A DNA stretch of 64,000 bases from an uncultured Pirellulaceae bacterium (GTDB taxonomy: Bacteria; Planctomycetota; Planctomycetia; Pirellulales; Pirellulaceae). A program made the translations under genes and the position numbers. A model generated the notes under the pieces. That model was not told the DNA's origin. It ran no database searches and was given only the letters and a program-made list of their open reading frames with translations. Below are positions 56,119 through 64,000 of the stretch, piece after piece; the first letter of the stretch is position 1; the number at the start of each line of letters is the position of its first letter. Where the stretch lies: assembly GCA_938083195.1 (NCBI GenBank), contig CALKCK010000020.1, positions 1 to 64,000 on the forward strand, in the 5' to 3' direction.

Positions 56119-56604
56119 TTGAATTCACTCACTCATTTCGACGCTGACGGTCATCCGCGGATGGTGGACACCAGTGAGAAGGTTCCGACCCACCGCACGG
56201 CGGTTGCCAGTTGCATCGTTGAGATGGCTCCTGAGACCCTAGAATTGATCAAGAATGATCAGTTCCAGAAAGGCAATGTGTTTGAGGTTGCCAGAATCGC
56301 GGCGATCATGGCGTCTAAACGGACCCCAGACTTGATCCCCATGTGTCATCCGATCCGAATCGATTCGGTGGATATTCGATTCTCTTACGTTTCTGACACG
56401 CGGATCCAAATTACTGGGACGGTCAAAGCGTTTGAGACTACCGGGACTGAGATGGAGGCGATTTCTGCCGTCGGCGTTGGCGCGATGGTGGTTTACGACA
56501 TGTGCAAAAGTGTAGATCGAGGAATGAAAATTTTAGAGCTACAGCTTGTAGAAAAGTCCGGCGGGAAGAGTGGGCATTTTCAACGTCAACCTGAAACTGA
56601 TTAA
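56119..56604 (+). CDS. moaC: Cyclic pyranopterin monophosphate synthase
   Basis: Start at TTG 56119: it gives MNSLTHFDADGHPRMVD, which aligns with the E. coli MoaC N-terminus (MSQLTHINAAG), and a normal length of 161 residues. MoaC converts the MoaA product to cPMP in molybdenum-cofactor synthesis. Motifs: MVDTSEK, GNVFEVARIAAIMASKRT, LIPMCHPIRIDSV, FETTGTEMEAISAVGVGAMVVYDMCKSVD with the active-site Lys. No strong Shine-Dalgarno is seen at this TTG. No moaA or other Moco gene is nearby. Followed 68 bp later by a polyprenyl synthase gene on the same strand. Confidence 0.95.
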   Translation: MNSLTHFDADGHPRMVDTSEKVPTHRTAVASCIVEMAPETLELIKNDQFQKGNVFEVARIAAIMASKRTPDLIPMCHPIRIDSVDIRFSYVSDTRIQITGTVKAFETTGTEMEAISAVGVGAMVVYDMCKSVDRGMKILELQLVEKSGGKSGHFQRQPETD

Positions 56605-56672
56605 CGGTAGATTAGGTCTTGCTTGGGCGCCGGTAAACGGAACGTGTTGAGATCATTGATAAGGAACGATTC

Positions 56673-57707
56673 GTGAGTCAAACAGCCAGCCGAACGGATG
56701 ACGATGTGGAAACTGGAGCTCCGCAATCTTCTGTAAAACCTAACGGTCTTGAACTAATATACGAGCCCATTCGAACCGAAATGGAGTCGGTTGAGTTAAT
56801 GTTGCGTAGGGAACTCAGCAACGAAGTTCCGTTTGTCGACGAATTACTAAAACACAGTTGGCTCCTCGGCGGAAAACGCATCCGTCCCGCGTTCTTGTTG
56901 TTATGCGGAGCCAGTTGTGGCACCATCGGCCAATCCCACCGGCAAATAGCTGCAGCGTTGGAAATGATTCATACCGCGACGCTGATTCACGACGATATCC
57001 TCGACGAGGCATTGACTCGGCGTCATCGGGCGACCGCCAATTCTACCTGGGGTAACAAGACCAGCGTGCTATTGGGAGACTATCTGTTCACCCACTCATT
57101 CCACATTGCGAGTCTCGCTGAATCCTGTGAAGCGCTCCGAATGTTGGCCGTGGCCAGTAATCGCGTTTGCGAAGGGGAAATGAGACAAAATGCATGGCAG
57201 GGGAAGTTTGATCTTACGGAAGCTGATTACTTGTTGATGATTACCGAGAAGACCGCCGAATTATGTGGAGTTAGTTGTCGGCTCGGCGCTTTCCTCTCGG
57301 GTGCTTCGCAAGAACAAGCCGACAATTACGAGTCCTATGGAAGAGGCCTCGGCGTTGCTTTCCAAGTGATTGACGATGTCTTAGATCTGGTTGGTAAACC
57401 CAATCAGGTTGGAAAAACACTTGGAACCGATTTAGTCAATCAAAAACCAACACTCCCGGTCATCCATTGCCTCCAAAACATGGATCCGACACTTCAGGAA
57501 GAGTTTAAATTAATTCTTGCCGATCCCTCATCGAATTGCGATACGTTGATGCCGTTTTTGGACAAAACTGATTCCATCGCTTACGCTCGCTCGGTCGCGG
57601 AAAATCATGCCAAGGAAGCGATTGAATTTGCCGAGTCGTTGCCCACTAATCCCGCAGCGACAAGCCTTCGCGGGTTAGCGGAATTTGTTTTGCGCCGCTC
57701 ACACTAA
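56673..57707 (+). CDS. ispB: Long-chain polyprenyl diphosphate synthase
   Basis: 344 residues, GTG start at 56673 with AAGGA nine bases before. Trans-prenyltransferase that elongates farnesyl-type primers for quinone side chains. First Asp-rich motif HD107-D-I-L-D111 with RRHR, second motif IDDVLD (from D234), plus GGKRIRPAF, ALEMIHTATLIHDD, VLLGDYLFTHSF, EGEMRQN and LGTDLVNQKPTLPVI. The bulky residues before the first Asp-rich motif are small (TATLI), fitting a long-chain product. Chain length cannot be set from sequence; octaprenyl or heptaprenyl are equally possible. Confidence 0.9.
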   Translation: MSQTASRTDDDVETGAPQSSVKPNGLELIYEPIRTEMESVELMLRRELSNEVPFVDELLKHSWLLGGKRIRPAFLLLCGASCGTIGQSHRQIAAALEMIHTATLIHDDILDEALTRRHRATANSTWGNKTSVLLGDYLFTHSFHIASLAESCEALRMLAVASNRVCEGEMRQNAWQGKFDLTEADYLLMITEKTAELCGVSCRLGAFLSGASQEQADNYESYGRGLGVAFQVIDDVLDLVGKPNQVGKTLGTDLVNQKPTLPVIHCLQNMDPTLQEEFKLILADPSSNCDTLMPFLDKTDSIAYARSVAENHAKEAIEFAESLPTNPAATSLRGLAEFVLRRSH

Positions 57708-57933
57708 CGTCAAAACAATTGATCGTTCTATTGCCCCAGCGACAGCCCCAATCAACGGGAACCTGAACTTTTGAAAACCCATCGTTGACAGTAATGCCCG
57801 CCCTAGCGGCTAGGATTGCGTCGTGGAAACTCCTCAGTCGATGCCAAGACCTTCTGCGATATCGAAAACCAGATCGGTCGATACAGGGCAACAGAGAAAT
57901 CCTGTCCAAGCCCATTAAAGCAGCAAAGATTGG

Positions 57934-58413
57934 CTAAGCGTCGCTGTCGACATGTAATTGATGTTTGTCGAAAATCGGGCGCACTTCTTCGAGGAAATCA
58001 TGAATATCGCGAAATTGTCTGTAGACGGATCCGAAACGAATGTAAGCCACATCGTCGAGTTCGATTAGCTTCTCCATCACCATCTCGCCAATAATCTGGC
58101 TCTCAAGTTCCGATTGACCATTCATGTAGACACCTTGAATGATCTCAGTGATCACTTGTTCAACGCGATCGGTCGGAATAGGCCGCTTCCAGCAGGCTCG
58201 TTCAAGTCCTTGCCTGATCTTTTCAGGCCGAAATGGTTCGCGTGAGCCATCTTTTTTTACCACCCGAATTTCCAACTCGGCAACGCGCTCGTAAGTCGTA
58301 AATCTTTTCTCGCAACTAACGCACATTCGTCGACGACGAATTGCAAAACCGTCCTCGCCCGGGCGGGAATCGATCACTTTATCATTGTCAACTTGGCAGT
58401 AGGGGCACTTCAT
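57934..58413 (-). CDS. nrdR: Transcriptional repressor NrdR
   Basis: 159 residues, normal length. A zinc ribbon (MKCPYCQVDNDKVIDSR...MCVSCEKRFTTYER) is followed by an ATP-cone domain (VVKKDGSREPFRPEKIRQGLERAC, VAYIRFGSVYRQF). NrdR represses ribonucleotide reductase genes according to dATP/ATP levels. No nrd gene is within the window. It is convergent with the polyprenyl synthase gene. Confidence 0.97.
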   Translation of the reverse strand: MKCPYCQVDNDKVIDSRPGEDGFAIRRRRMCVSCEKRFTTYERVAELEIRVVKKDGSREPFRPEKIRQGLERACWKRPIPTDRVEQVITEIIQGVYMNGQSELESQIIGEMVMEKLIELDDVAYIRFGSVYRQFRDIHDFLEEVRPIFDKHQLHVDSDA

Positions 58414-58672
58414 TTCAGACCAGATATGAGTTAGGTGTCATAAAGTATCGCAGCGATACCCCCTGAAGAGTATCCCGACAATATACCTCAATTGGGTCTG
58501 TTAATAAACAAGTCGCCTTGAATTCCCCTCATTTGAATTTAATCTGTACAATTACGACTAAAGTGAATTTTCAAGAGAAGAACGCCTGCAGATAGGAACG
58601 CCGGCGCATTCGACTGAATAATTCGGAAACCTCGATCTACCAATAGGGACAACACGGCAGGGGCGCCAATCA

Positions 58673-59149
58673 ATGGAATTAGAAAAGAGACACTCAGTAA
58701 AATTTGCACTAATTAGTATGCTCGGGCCATTTACCGCGTTTGGATTGATCGTGGTCACGATGGCAATCACGTTTTTCACCATCGAAAAACTCTACACCAA
58801 CACTACGGTTTGGGCATGCCTTGGATTATTAGTCTTTCTTTTGTCTTGTTTTTTCAGTCTCACTTTTATCGCTGCAAAACGATTGAATCCATTTCAATAT
58901 GATTCCGAGTATATCTATTCGCGGAAAAGTTTTTTAGACACCCGTTATCTTCCCACCAGTTATCGCGAGCTGGAACCAATCCTTTATTCCCAAAATTTCA
59001 TCGAGCAACTTGCTGGGACCGGAACGATTGTGCTTTCGGCAAAAGACGAGGAACAACCAAGCCGCAAACTAAGAGGGGTTCCAGATGTTGAATTCACTGC
59101 AGGATCGCTTGAAAAATTAAGACTCGCCAGGCAACAGGGTTCGCGTTGA
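58673..59149 (+). CDS. Small membrane protein, unknown function
   Basis: 158 residues. Two hydrophobic helices at about 13-38 and 44-66 (LGLLVFLLSCFFSLTFIAAKRL) are followed by a soluble C-terminal domain with no recognised motif. Start is ATG 58673. Stands alone; a perfect hairpin lies 84 bp after its stop. No function inferred. Confidence 0.65.
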   Translation: MELEKRHSVKFALISMLGPFTAFGLIVVTMAITFFTIEKLYTNTTVWACLGLLVFLLSCFFSLTFIAAKRLNPFQYDSEYIYSRKSFLDTRYLPTSYRELEPILYSQNFIEQLAGTGTIVLSAKDEEQPSRKLRGVPDVEFTAGSLEKLRLARQQGSR

Positions 59150-59232
59150 AGCGCGTTACGCATGGCTCCCGACTCAACTTCAAACCCCTAAAATAAAATT
59201 GGCTGGAGCCGATTGGCAGTATAGCTCAGTTG

Positions 59233-59259
59233 CCTTTGTTGATACGAATTCAACAAAGG
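59233..59259. terminator. Perfect 10-bp hairpin between convergent genes
   Basis: CCTTTGTTGA (59233-59242) pairs perfectly with TCAACAAAGG (59250-59259) around a 7-base loop. It lies seven bases after the stop of the minus-strand zinc-finger gene and 84 bp after that of the plus-strand gene. There is no T tract on either side, so a bidirectional terminator is inferred only from position. Confidence 0.5.
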
Positions 59260-59265
59260 AACCTG

Positions 59266-59706
59266 CTATGGATTAGGCGACTGCACAAATCTTGGTTTAA
59301 GCGTCGCATTCTGCGGCCGACTAGGACAGACTTCACTTCCATTGCAACAAATTGCCTTGTACCGCAGCCGACACGTTGGGCAATTCAATATATGAACCGC
59401 AATGCTTTTTTTATAATCTGCATCTGTAATCTCACCACTCACAAACGAAACCAATTCAGCATTAACTAAAACGCAATTCATAGCACTGGCATCCGCGGAA
59501 ACCGCTGTGTGCGAGCGGGGAGGAACAACCTCCGAAGGGGCAAGAAATGCCAGGACAACCGCTACGGCGGTTCCCATCGTTAAACCAATTCCAACAACAG
59601 CAACACCGATCAAGCCACGAGCTGTTGGAGTCTTTTCGGCAGTGTCAAAAATTGTTCCCGGATGACACGGGTCCCAGTTGTCGTTTTTAGAATCTCGTTT
59701 ATTCAT
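59266..59706 (-). CDS. Membrane protein with C-terminal zf-HC2-like zinc finger
   Basis: 146 residues. A polar N-terminus (1-30) is followed by one transmembrane helix (about 31-57, GLIGVAVVGIGLTMGTAVAV) and a domain with C78, H105, C109, C112 (SIAVHILNCPTCRLRY), the pattern of anti-sigma zinc fingers (H-x3-C-x2-C). In ordinary ZAS anti-sigma factors the finger is N-terminal to the membrane helix; here it is C-terminal. No sigma-factor gene is adjacent, so a sigma partner is unproven. Ends in a hairpin. Confidence 0.65.
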   Translation of the reverse strand: MNKRDSKNDNWDPCHPGTIFDTAEKTPTARGLIGVAVVGIGLTMGTAVAVVLAFLAPSEVVPPRSHTAVSADASAMNCVLVNAELVSFVSGEITDADYKKSIAVHILNCPTCRLRYKAICCNGSEVCPSRPQNATLKPRFVQSPNP

Positions 59707-59841
59707 CTGCGCATCAGAACATATAAAACCACTTTTTCAAAACTCATGGGCTTAGTTTGACCATAATTTGAATTCAAGATTGTAATTCAAACCACATCCA
59801 GCCAAATGATTACGAAAAAACAGTGGTTTATGTAATCGTCT

Positions 59842-60594
59842 TTACTGAGCATTGAAGCGAGGAATGTACTGATTCGCTGCGAGGGCCGGCAAATTCATCG
59901 TTGGCGCCGGCTCATTAACTTCAGACGCCAGCCGATCAAGATCAGTAATAATGACTCGTCGGCGAGAGATCCTGAGGAAATTCTCTTTCTGGAGCTGCCC
60001 CAAGACAACAGTGACTGTTTCCCGAGTGCTACCAATGATGCACGCCATTTCCTGATGAGACAGGCGGATATTCAAAGCAATTCCATCGTCTGTAATCTGA
60101 CCATACTTTTCACACAGTTCAAGCAGCAGATGAATGACTCGCTCGCGGTTGGATCGGAACAACAAATTACGCAATCGCTTTTCGACACGTTGCCTTCGAG
60201 ATCCAATTAATTTAGTCACACCCAAAACGATCTCAGGGTATTTCCGAATTACGACGCGGAGAGCCGGTTTTGGTAAGAGAACCAGAGTCGTCTTCTCGGT
60301 CGTTTCAACATACTCGTCGCGTCTCTCAGTTCCTAAAAGAGACAACTCACCGAATATCTCGCCTGAGTCAATGAAGCCCAGGATCGACTGCTTACCATCG
60401 GGAGTGGCATGACAGATCTTTACCCGCCCTTGGGCAACTAAAATGACGCCATCTGCCTGATCCTGCGGTAGATAAACGGCTTCGCCCCGCTTTAGCTTTC
60501 GCATTCGCGATTGGGACTCGAGTTCCGAGATATCTGCGGCAGACAACTGTGAAAACAAGTTGCAATTTTTGATGTACCAGAAACTATCAGCCAT
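59842..60594 (-). CDS. Crp/Fnr-family transcription regulator
   Basis: Start chosen at ATG 60594 (MADSFWYIKN) because AGGGG stands seven bases before it; an upstream ATG at 60618 would overlap this site. 250 residues. The N-terminal cyclic-nucleotide-binding jelly roll is clear (GEAVYLPQDQADGVILVAQGRVKI, GEIFGELSLLG), then a long dimer helix and a Crp-type HTH (LSHQEMACIIGSTRETVTVVLGQLQKENF). No N-terminal cysteines, so it is not an iron-sulfur Fnr. GEIFGELSLLG resembles the phosphate-binding cassette of cAMP receptors but lacks the complete RxSS motif (here GTERRDE). Ligand unknown. Its closest neighbour is the secretin-like gene upstream on the same strand, about 230 bp away. Confidence 0.93.
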   Translation of the reverse strand: MADSFWYIKNCNLFSQLSAADISELESQSRMRKLKRGEAVYLPQDQADGVILVAQGRVKICHATPDGKQSILGFIDSGEIFGELSLLGTERRDEYVETTEKTTLVLLPKPALRVVIRKYPEIVLGVTKLIGSRRQRVEKRLRNLLFRSNRERVIHLLLELCEKYGQITDDGIALNIRLSHQEMACIIGSTRETVTVVLGQLQKENFLRISRRRVIITDLDRLASEVNEPAPTMNLPALAANQYIPRFNAQ

Positions 60595-60826
60595 TTTCTT
60601 TCCCCTGACCAAAACCATAATCGCCGAAACGTCACGAACTAGAGCATTTCATGCAGACAGCAAACACTTGTCTACCTACCCGGACTAGATGATCGAAACT
60701 GTGTTTTTATTTACGTACTGAACCATTAAAAGAGCCAGAAAATTTAATAAAATCTTGGCTTGCCCTGTAAAACCACGTTGAACTAACAACCCAAGGCAAT
60801 TGCAGTCATCGCTCCTCAATCAAACC

Positions 60827-63775
60827 CTATCTCCCGCCGCCACGCGACCCCCCACCTCGAGGGCTGCCACCACGACTACTTGAAGGTGCACGTGATGAGC
60901 CACCTGAGGACTGGGCACGCTGTTGCATCGCTTTTATAAAGGCCTGTCGCTGGGCATCTGCCTGAGCTGCAGCACTCGATGCGTTTGAACTCGCCTTACT
61001 TGCAGGCGTCGCCGTTGCACCTTCAACCGCTTCACCAGTTTCTGAATCAATCACCTTCACCTTTTCCCCAAACATTGCTCGCAATGTTTGTGACATCAGG
61101 TTCAGATCACCGACATCCGGAATGATTTCAAATTCCTTGGGGACACTAAGATTCGCCTGATCAAGTTCCTCAACTCGCTTCAAAACTTCTTGGTATAGAA
61201 AATTTGGACCAGTCACCAAGATCTTACTTGTGACCGCATCCACACCGATCTTGCCTTTTGGCTTTGATTTTTCCAAGTCAGCCGAACCGCTTCTCCCGCC
61301 CTTGCCGCCACCAGCAAGCTGCTGCATCATTTTCATCATCTGGGCCGCCTCTTGGTTTTGCCCACCGCCCTGTGATTTTTGCCCATTGTCGAGCATGTCA
61401 GAAAGCTGCTGTTCAATAATTTCTTTCAATTCCGTTGGATCACGATGAATGACATCGATGGTATAAAACTCCCCCAGCAACTCTGGATTGCGTGGAGGTT
61501 CTGGCTGATCCAAGGTATCGATAAGATTGGTAATTTCTTCAATGTCATTGCCCGTGGCACCACGTACCCACAACCAGTTAAACTTCATATCTACGCCAAA
61601 CTGAACGTCCCCCTCGAGTGTTCCACCAACATCTCCTCCAAGGTCACCGCCTAGTAGGCCGCCAAGTAAGTCTCCGCCACCGCCAAGCATATTACTCATC
61701 ATCCCACCCATAATGCCGCCGGCGCCGCCTCCGCCACCACCGCCACTATCAACGAGCCCATAATACTCTTCTAAAAAGCCAAGCATCTCATCAGCACCGC
61801 GATAGACCAACTGATAAAACTGCGGCCCTTGAGAATCCGAAACGGATCCCAGCCGGTTGTAAATCTCAGTCTCCAAATCATCCAACGCATCAAAATCCTT
61901 GGAATCGAGCACCATCCCAAATTCGGTAAACTTGACCTCAATCGGGGCACCGGGAACCGATTCCTGCTGAGGTGCGGGACGGTAATCTTGATCTCGGAGA
62001 ACTCCATCATTCGTCACCGCTGGCTCGTCTTCTTGTAGCGGTGCTAAAAAGCTAGACACTGAATGGGTAACTCCCAACAAAGATGAAATCAGAAACACAG
62101 CTTCGTTAGCGGGTCGAATCAATTGACTTCCTCGGTAGCTACGCCCCTTGGGTTGACTTGGTTTGAAACTGCCGCTGCCACCCGGCAAATCGAATAACGA
62201 CGGCAAGTTATCATCAGAAGGTGTTATGATCCGAGAACGAATGTCCTTTCGATCCTCTGGCATAATAATCTGTATCTTGTTTGAACGTCCGTTCATTTGG
62301 AGTAAGTCCTCGATCATCGGCGCTAGCGAATCTTGCTCGCTTTCGGACATCTCAATGATTCTCCGCCCAGTACGTGGGCCACTGTCAGGCAGAGTCGCGT
62401 TCATGTCGAGATTCTCAACCATCCGTTTGACGGTCGCGACTTCTTGTGGGGTTCCACTAACAATGATCTGATTTAATTCTGACTGAGCCAACATGACAGG
62501 TCCCGTGGTTACTTCTGCCGAGTTCTGTCGGAACATCTCTTGAAGAATGATGATGACCTCAGTCGGGTCACGTTTTTGGAGCGTAATGATGGCAAAATCT
62601 TCAGCGCTTTGTTTTGAAAGTGCTTCTAAATACTCTTTGATTTTTGCGTGAACACTCGCCGCCGTCAGCACTGAAATAGCGCCTGACTCTTCATCCTGGT
62701 CCATTTTTACATCTAGACCTTCAAGCATTGTGTCTAAGACGTTAAAGGCCAACTTCGGATCAGTGAGAATCGGATAGCTTACTAAATACGGTTCTTCAAA
62801 TTCTTCCACATCGACTGGCTCAGGAGCAGCATCTACCAACACTGCCACCTTTTCAAACTTCGCAAGATATTTTTCGGTACCGCTGATAAACATTCGATCA
62901 CCAAATGGATCGACCGAAATGGCTAAGGCACCGTCGTCGTACTCTCGAGTGTTTTGATCTGCGTCCATTCCGAGCAAAGGGCGTACCTGAAGAAGGAATG
63001 ACTCAGAATCTACGTGCTTCAATTTGTAGGTTTTGATCGTCTCTTCCCCACCGCTCATGCGACTCTGAGACTCCTTAATGATCTTAAGAATCTCCCGAAG
63101 ACGGCCACCCGTTTCACGAATCCGGATTTGATTAGCCCCAGGAAATACGGCGCAGTAGTCTTTGTTCTCTGAACTAATCATTGGACGTAGTTGATCGAAA
63201 AGCTCTTTAGAATCGAGTGCTCCTACATCAAATACGCTGTAAATGGTTTCGAATTTCCCGCGTTCTTCCAATTCATCAGCAGGTACCAATTCAATCAAAT
63301 CATCTGGGAAATTCGTATCCTTCGTCTTCCACAAGACGAGCATGTCTCGGTTGCGAATTAGCGTATACGGCTCTTCCAAGAGCAATAAAGCGTGGTTCAA
63401 CTGATCCAGTGCTTCCCGAACCGTGTACTCGGTCTCATCCTTGATCGTAAAGGAACCCTCGGGGTAAGAGAAAACAGGCTGCAAAGAATAACCAGCCTGA
63501 TCTGCAAACCACTCGATCACGCTTTCCCAATCCGATTCATCAAAAGTGAACCGAACCTTTTTGTCACCGTCGTCTGCCTGTGCCGTCGCTACAGGAGCCG
63601 TCGCTACAGGAGCCTTGTTCGCCAAGGCAGCCGCCGGCGCGGACTCCGAATCTGCTGGTTTCTCAACCGCTGGCTCCGGTTTCGCGGGAGTTGCTTCCTG
63701 AACCGCCAAGCTCTCCGTAGAGAAATTTGCGACGAGTATCGAAGAGGCGATGGTTAAAAAGAAGAAATTCTTCAT
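60827..63775 (-). CDS. Large secretin N-domain repeat protein without recognisable barrel
   Basis: 982 residues with a signal peptide (about 1-24) and an Ala/Pro-rich linker. Residues 75-180 resemble a secretin short N-domain (FTFDESDWESVIEWFADQAG, FTIKDETEYTVREALDQLNHAL). At least five further secretin N1-type (NolW-like) repeats follow: TYKLKHVDSESFLLQVRPLL, VSYPILTDPKLAFNVLDTML, IITLQKRDPTEVIIILQEMF, FYTIDVIHRDPTELKEIIEQQ, FEIIPDVGDLNLMSQTLRAM, each with a following LNQIIVSG/SKILVTGPN strand. The C-terminus is a glycine loop and an RGG-rich tail, not the secretin barrel with its VPLLGDIPLLG-type motif. It may be a periplasmic partner of a secretin rather than the pore. Separate from the gspE-K operon, 52 kb away. 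Confidence 0.78.
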   Translation of the reverse strand: MKNFFFLTIASSILVANFSTESLAVQEATPAKPEPAVEKPADSESAPAAALANKAPVATAPVATAQADDGDKKVRFTFDESDWESVIEWFADQAGYSLQPVFSYPEGSFTIKDETEYTVREALDQLNHALLLLEEPYTLIRNRDMLVLWKTKDTNFPDDLIELVPADELEERGKFETIYSVFDVGALDSKELFDQLRPMISSENKDYCAVFPGANQIRIRETGGRLREILKIIKESQSRMSGGEETIKTYKLKHVDSESFLLQVRPLLGMDADQNTREYDDGALAISVDPFGDRMFISGTEKYLAKFEKVAVLVDAAPEPVDVEEFEEPYLVSYPILTDPKLAFNVLDTMLEGLDVKMDQDEESGAISVLTAASVHAKIKEYLEALSKQSAEDFAIITLQKRDPTEVIIILQEMFRQNSAEVTTGPVMLAQSELNQIIVSGTPQEVATVKRMVENLDMNATLPDSGPRTGRRIIEMSESEQDSLAPMIEDLLQMNGRSNKIQIIMPEDRKDIRSRIITPSDDNLPSLFDLPGGSGSFKPSQPKGRSYRGSQLIRPANEAVFLISSLLGVTHSVSSFLAPLQEDEPAVTNDGVLRDQDYRPAPQQESVPGAPIEVKFTEFGMVLDSKDFDALDDLETEIYNRLGSVSDSQGPQFYQLVYRGADEMLGFLEEYYGLVDSGGGGGGGAGGIMGGMMSNMLGGGGDLLGGLLGGDLGGDVGGTLEGDVQFGVDMKFNWLWVRGATGNDIEEITNLIDTLDQPEPPRNPELLGEFYTIDVIHRDPTELKEIIEQQLSDMLDNGQKSQGGGQNQEAAQMMKMMQQLAGGGKGGRSGSADLEKSKPKGKIGVDAVTSKILVTGPNFLYQEVLKRVEELDQANLSVPKEFEIIPDVGDLNLMSQTLRAMFGEKVKVIDSETGEAVEGATATPASKASSNASSAAAQADAQRQAFIKAMQQRAQSSGGSSRAPSSSRGGSPRGGGSRGGGR
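63582..63611. repeat. 15-bp perfect tandem duplication in the secretin-like gene
   Basis: GCCGTCGCTACAGGA occurs twice in a row and encodes the doubled APVAT after the signal peptide (minus strand). Confidence 0.95.
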
Positions 63776-64000
63776 GATTCACGATCTGCTTGTAATGTGT
63801 TCGGTTTTAGGTACAAAACCTAGTATTGCTTCGGTTTTGCTGGAAAACAGGAAGGGCCCGAAATACGGTCCGAAGAACTTACCCTCGGTGGCCGAATATT
63901 CGGTTTATCACGTCATTATCACGTAAATAACAAGCGATCCCAGACAAAAACACCAATCGTCCAACTGGTGCCAGATTGCCCCTGATCTATTAAACTCACG
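63776..64000. other. Upstream region of the secretin-like gene, cut by window edge
   Basis: No gene seen in the last 225 bp. It should contain the promoter of the secretin-like gene on the minus strand. The word TCACGT occurs twice near 63909-63924. Confidence 0.45.

Noticed and set aside
57785..57816. A perfect TTGACA with TAGGAT as a promoter near 57.8 kb
   Set aside because: The spacing is 20 bases and no plus-strand gene follows; nrdR is on the other strand.
59213..59280. A tRNA-like opening (TATAGCTCAGTTG) near the hairpin
   Set aside because: The rest does not fold as a cloverleaf: there is no T-arm GTTCRAN motif, and the 10-bp stem takes the place of the D- and anticodon arms.

Overview
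The window looks like a piece of a marine planctomycete chromosome, most likely Pirellulaceae-like. The evidence is family content: a PSCyt1/PSCyt2/PSD1 protein in an operon with a DUF1501 protein, a PVC-type beta-propeller/HEAT/cytochrome c protein, three formylglycine-type sulfatases, an excisionase-HTH/receiver fusion, and the spirochaete/planctomycete/mitochondrial type of EF-G. Base composition and gene style are even throughout. I see no phage, insertion sequence, CRISPR array, rRNA or tRNA gene.

Layout. 1-8868 (minus strand) is a type II secretion / type IV pilus-like operon in the order gspE-F-G-H-I-J-K followed by a PilM/GspL-like gene, which runs off the left edge in a perfect 12-bp repeat encoding (Glu-Asp-Leu-Lys)n. 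9.3-17.4 kb holds a secreted Arg-Gly-rich protein, a thioredoxin/trypsin-like fusion, an NfeD-type membrane protease and a 1145-residue PVC heme protein. A 1.2-kb leader with hairpins precedes EF-G (18598). Then come an exported archaemetzincin-like protease, an alpha/beta plus SGNH double hydrolase, a sulfatase, a lipoprotein and a TolC-family lipoprotein. 29.6-30.3 kb is a decayed zinc-ribbon (zf-TFIIB-like) gene beside rpmF. 31-37.5 kb has a sulfatase and the DUF1501/PSCyt operon. 37.9-46.1 kb has a TMEM143/DUF3754-like membrane protein, hemL, TerC and an unusual pair of sugar-nucleotide enzymes. 46.2-53.3 kb has rsmA, riboflavin synthase, a sulfatase, enolase and a eukaryote-type HisA. 53.5-64 kb has an SGNH-Dabb fusion, a dyad-rich 680-bp intergenic region with a LexA-box-like site, the excisionase/receiver fusion, moaC, a polyprenyl synthase, nrdR, a zinc-finger membrane protein, a Crp/Fnr regulator and a large protein built of secretin N-domains without a recognisable barrel.

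The best candidates for something new are: the EDLK array at the end of the GspL-like protein; the 1129-residue fusion of a degenerate fucokinase-like GHMP kinase to a UDPGP-type nucleotidyltransferase, paired with a GalU-like protein that has lost its nucleotide loop; the eukaryote-type HisA; the barrel-less secretin-like protein; and the dyad cluster upstream of the excisionase/receiver regulator. A recurrent pattern of 14-15-bp tandem duplications, in coding and non-coding DNA alike, runs through the window.
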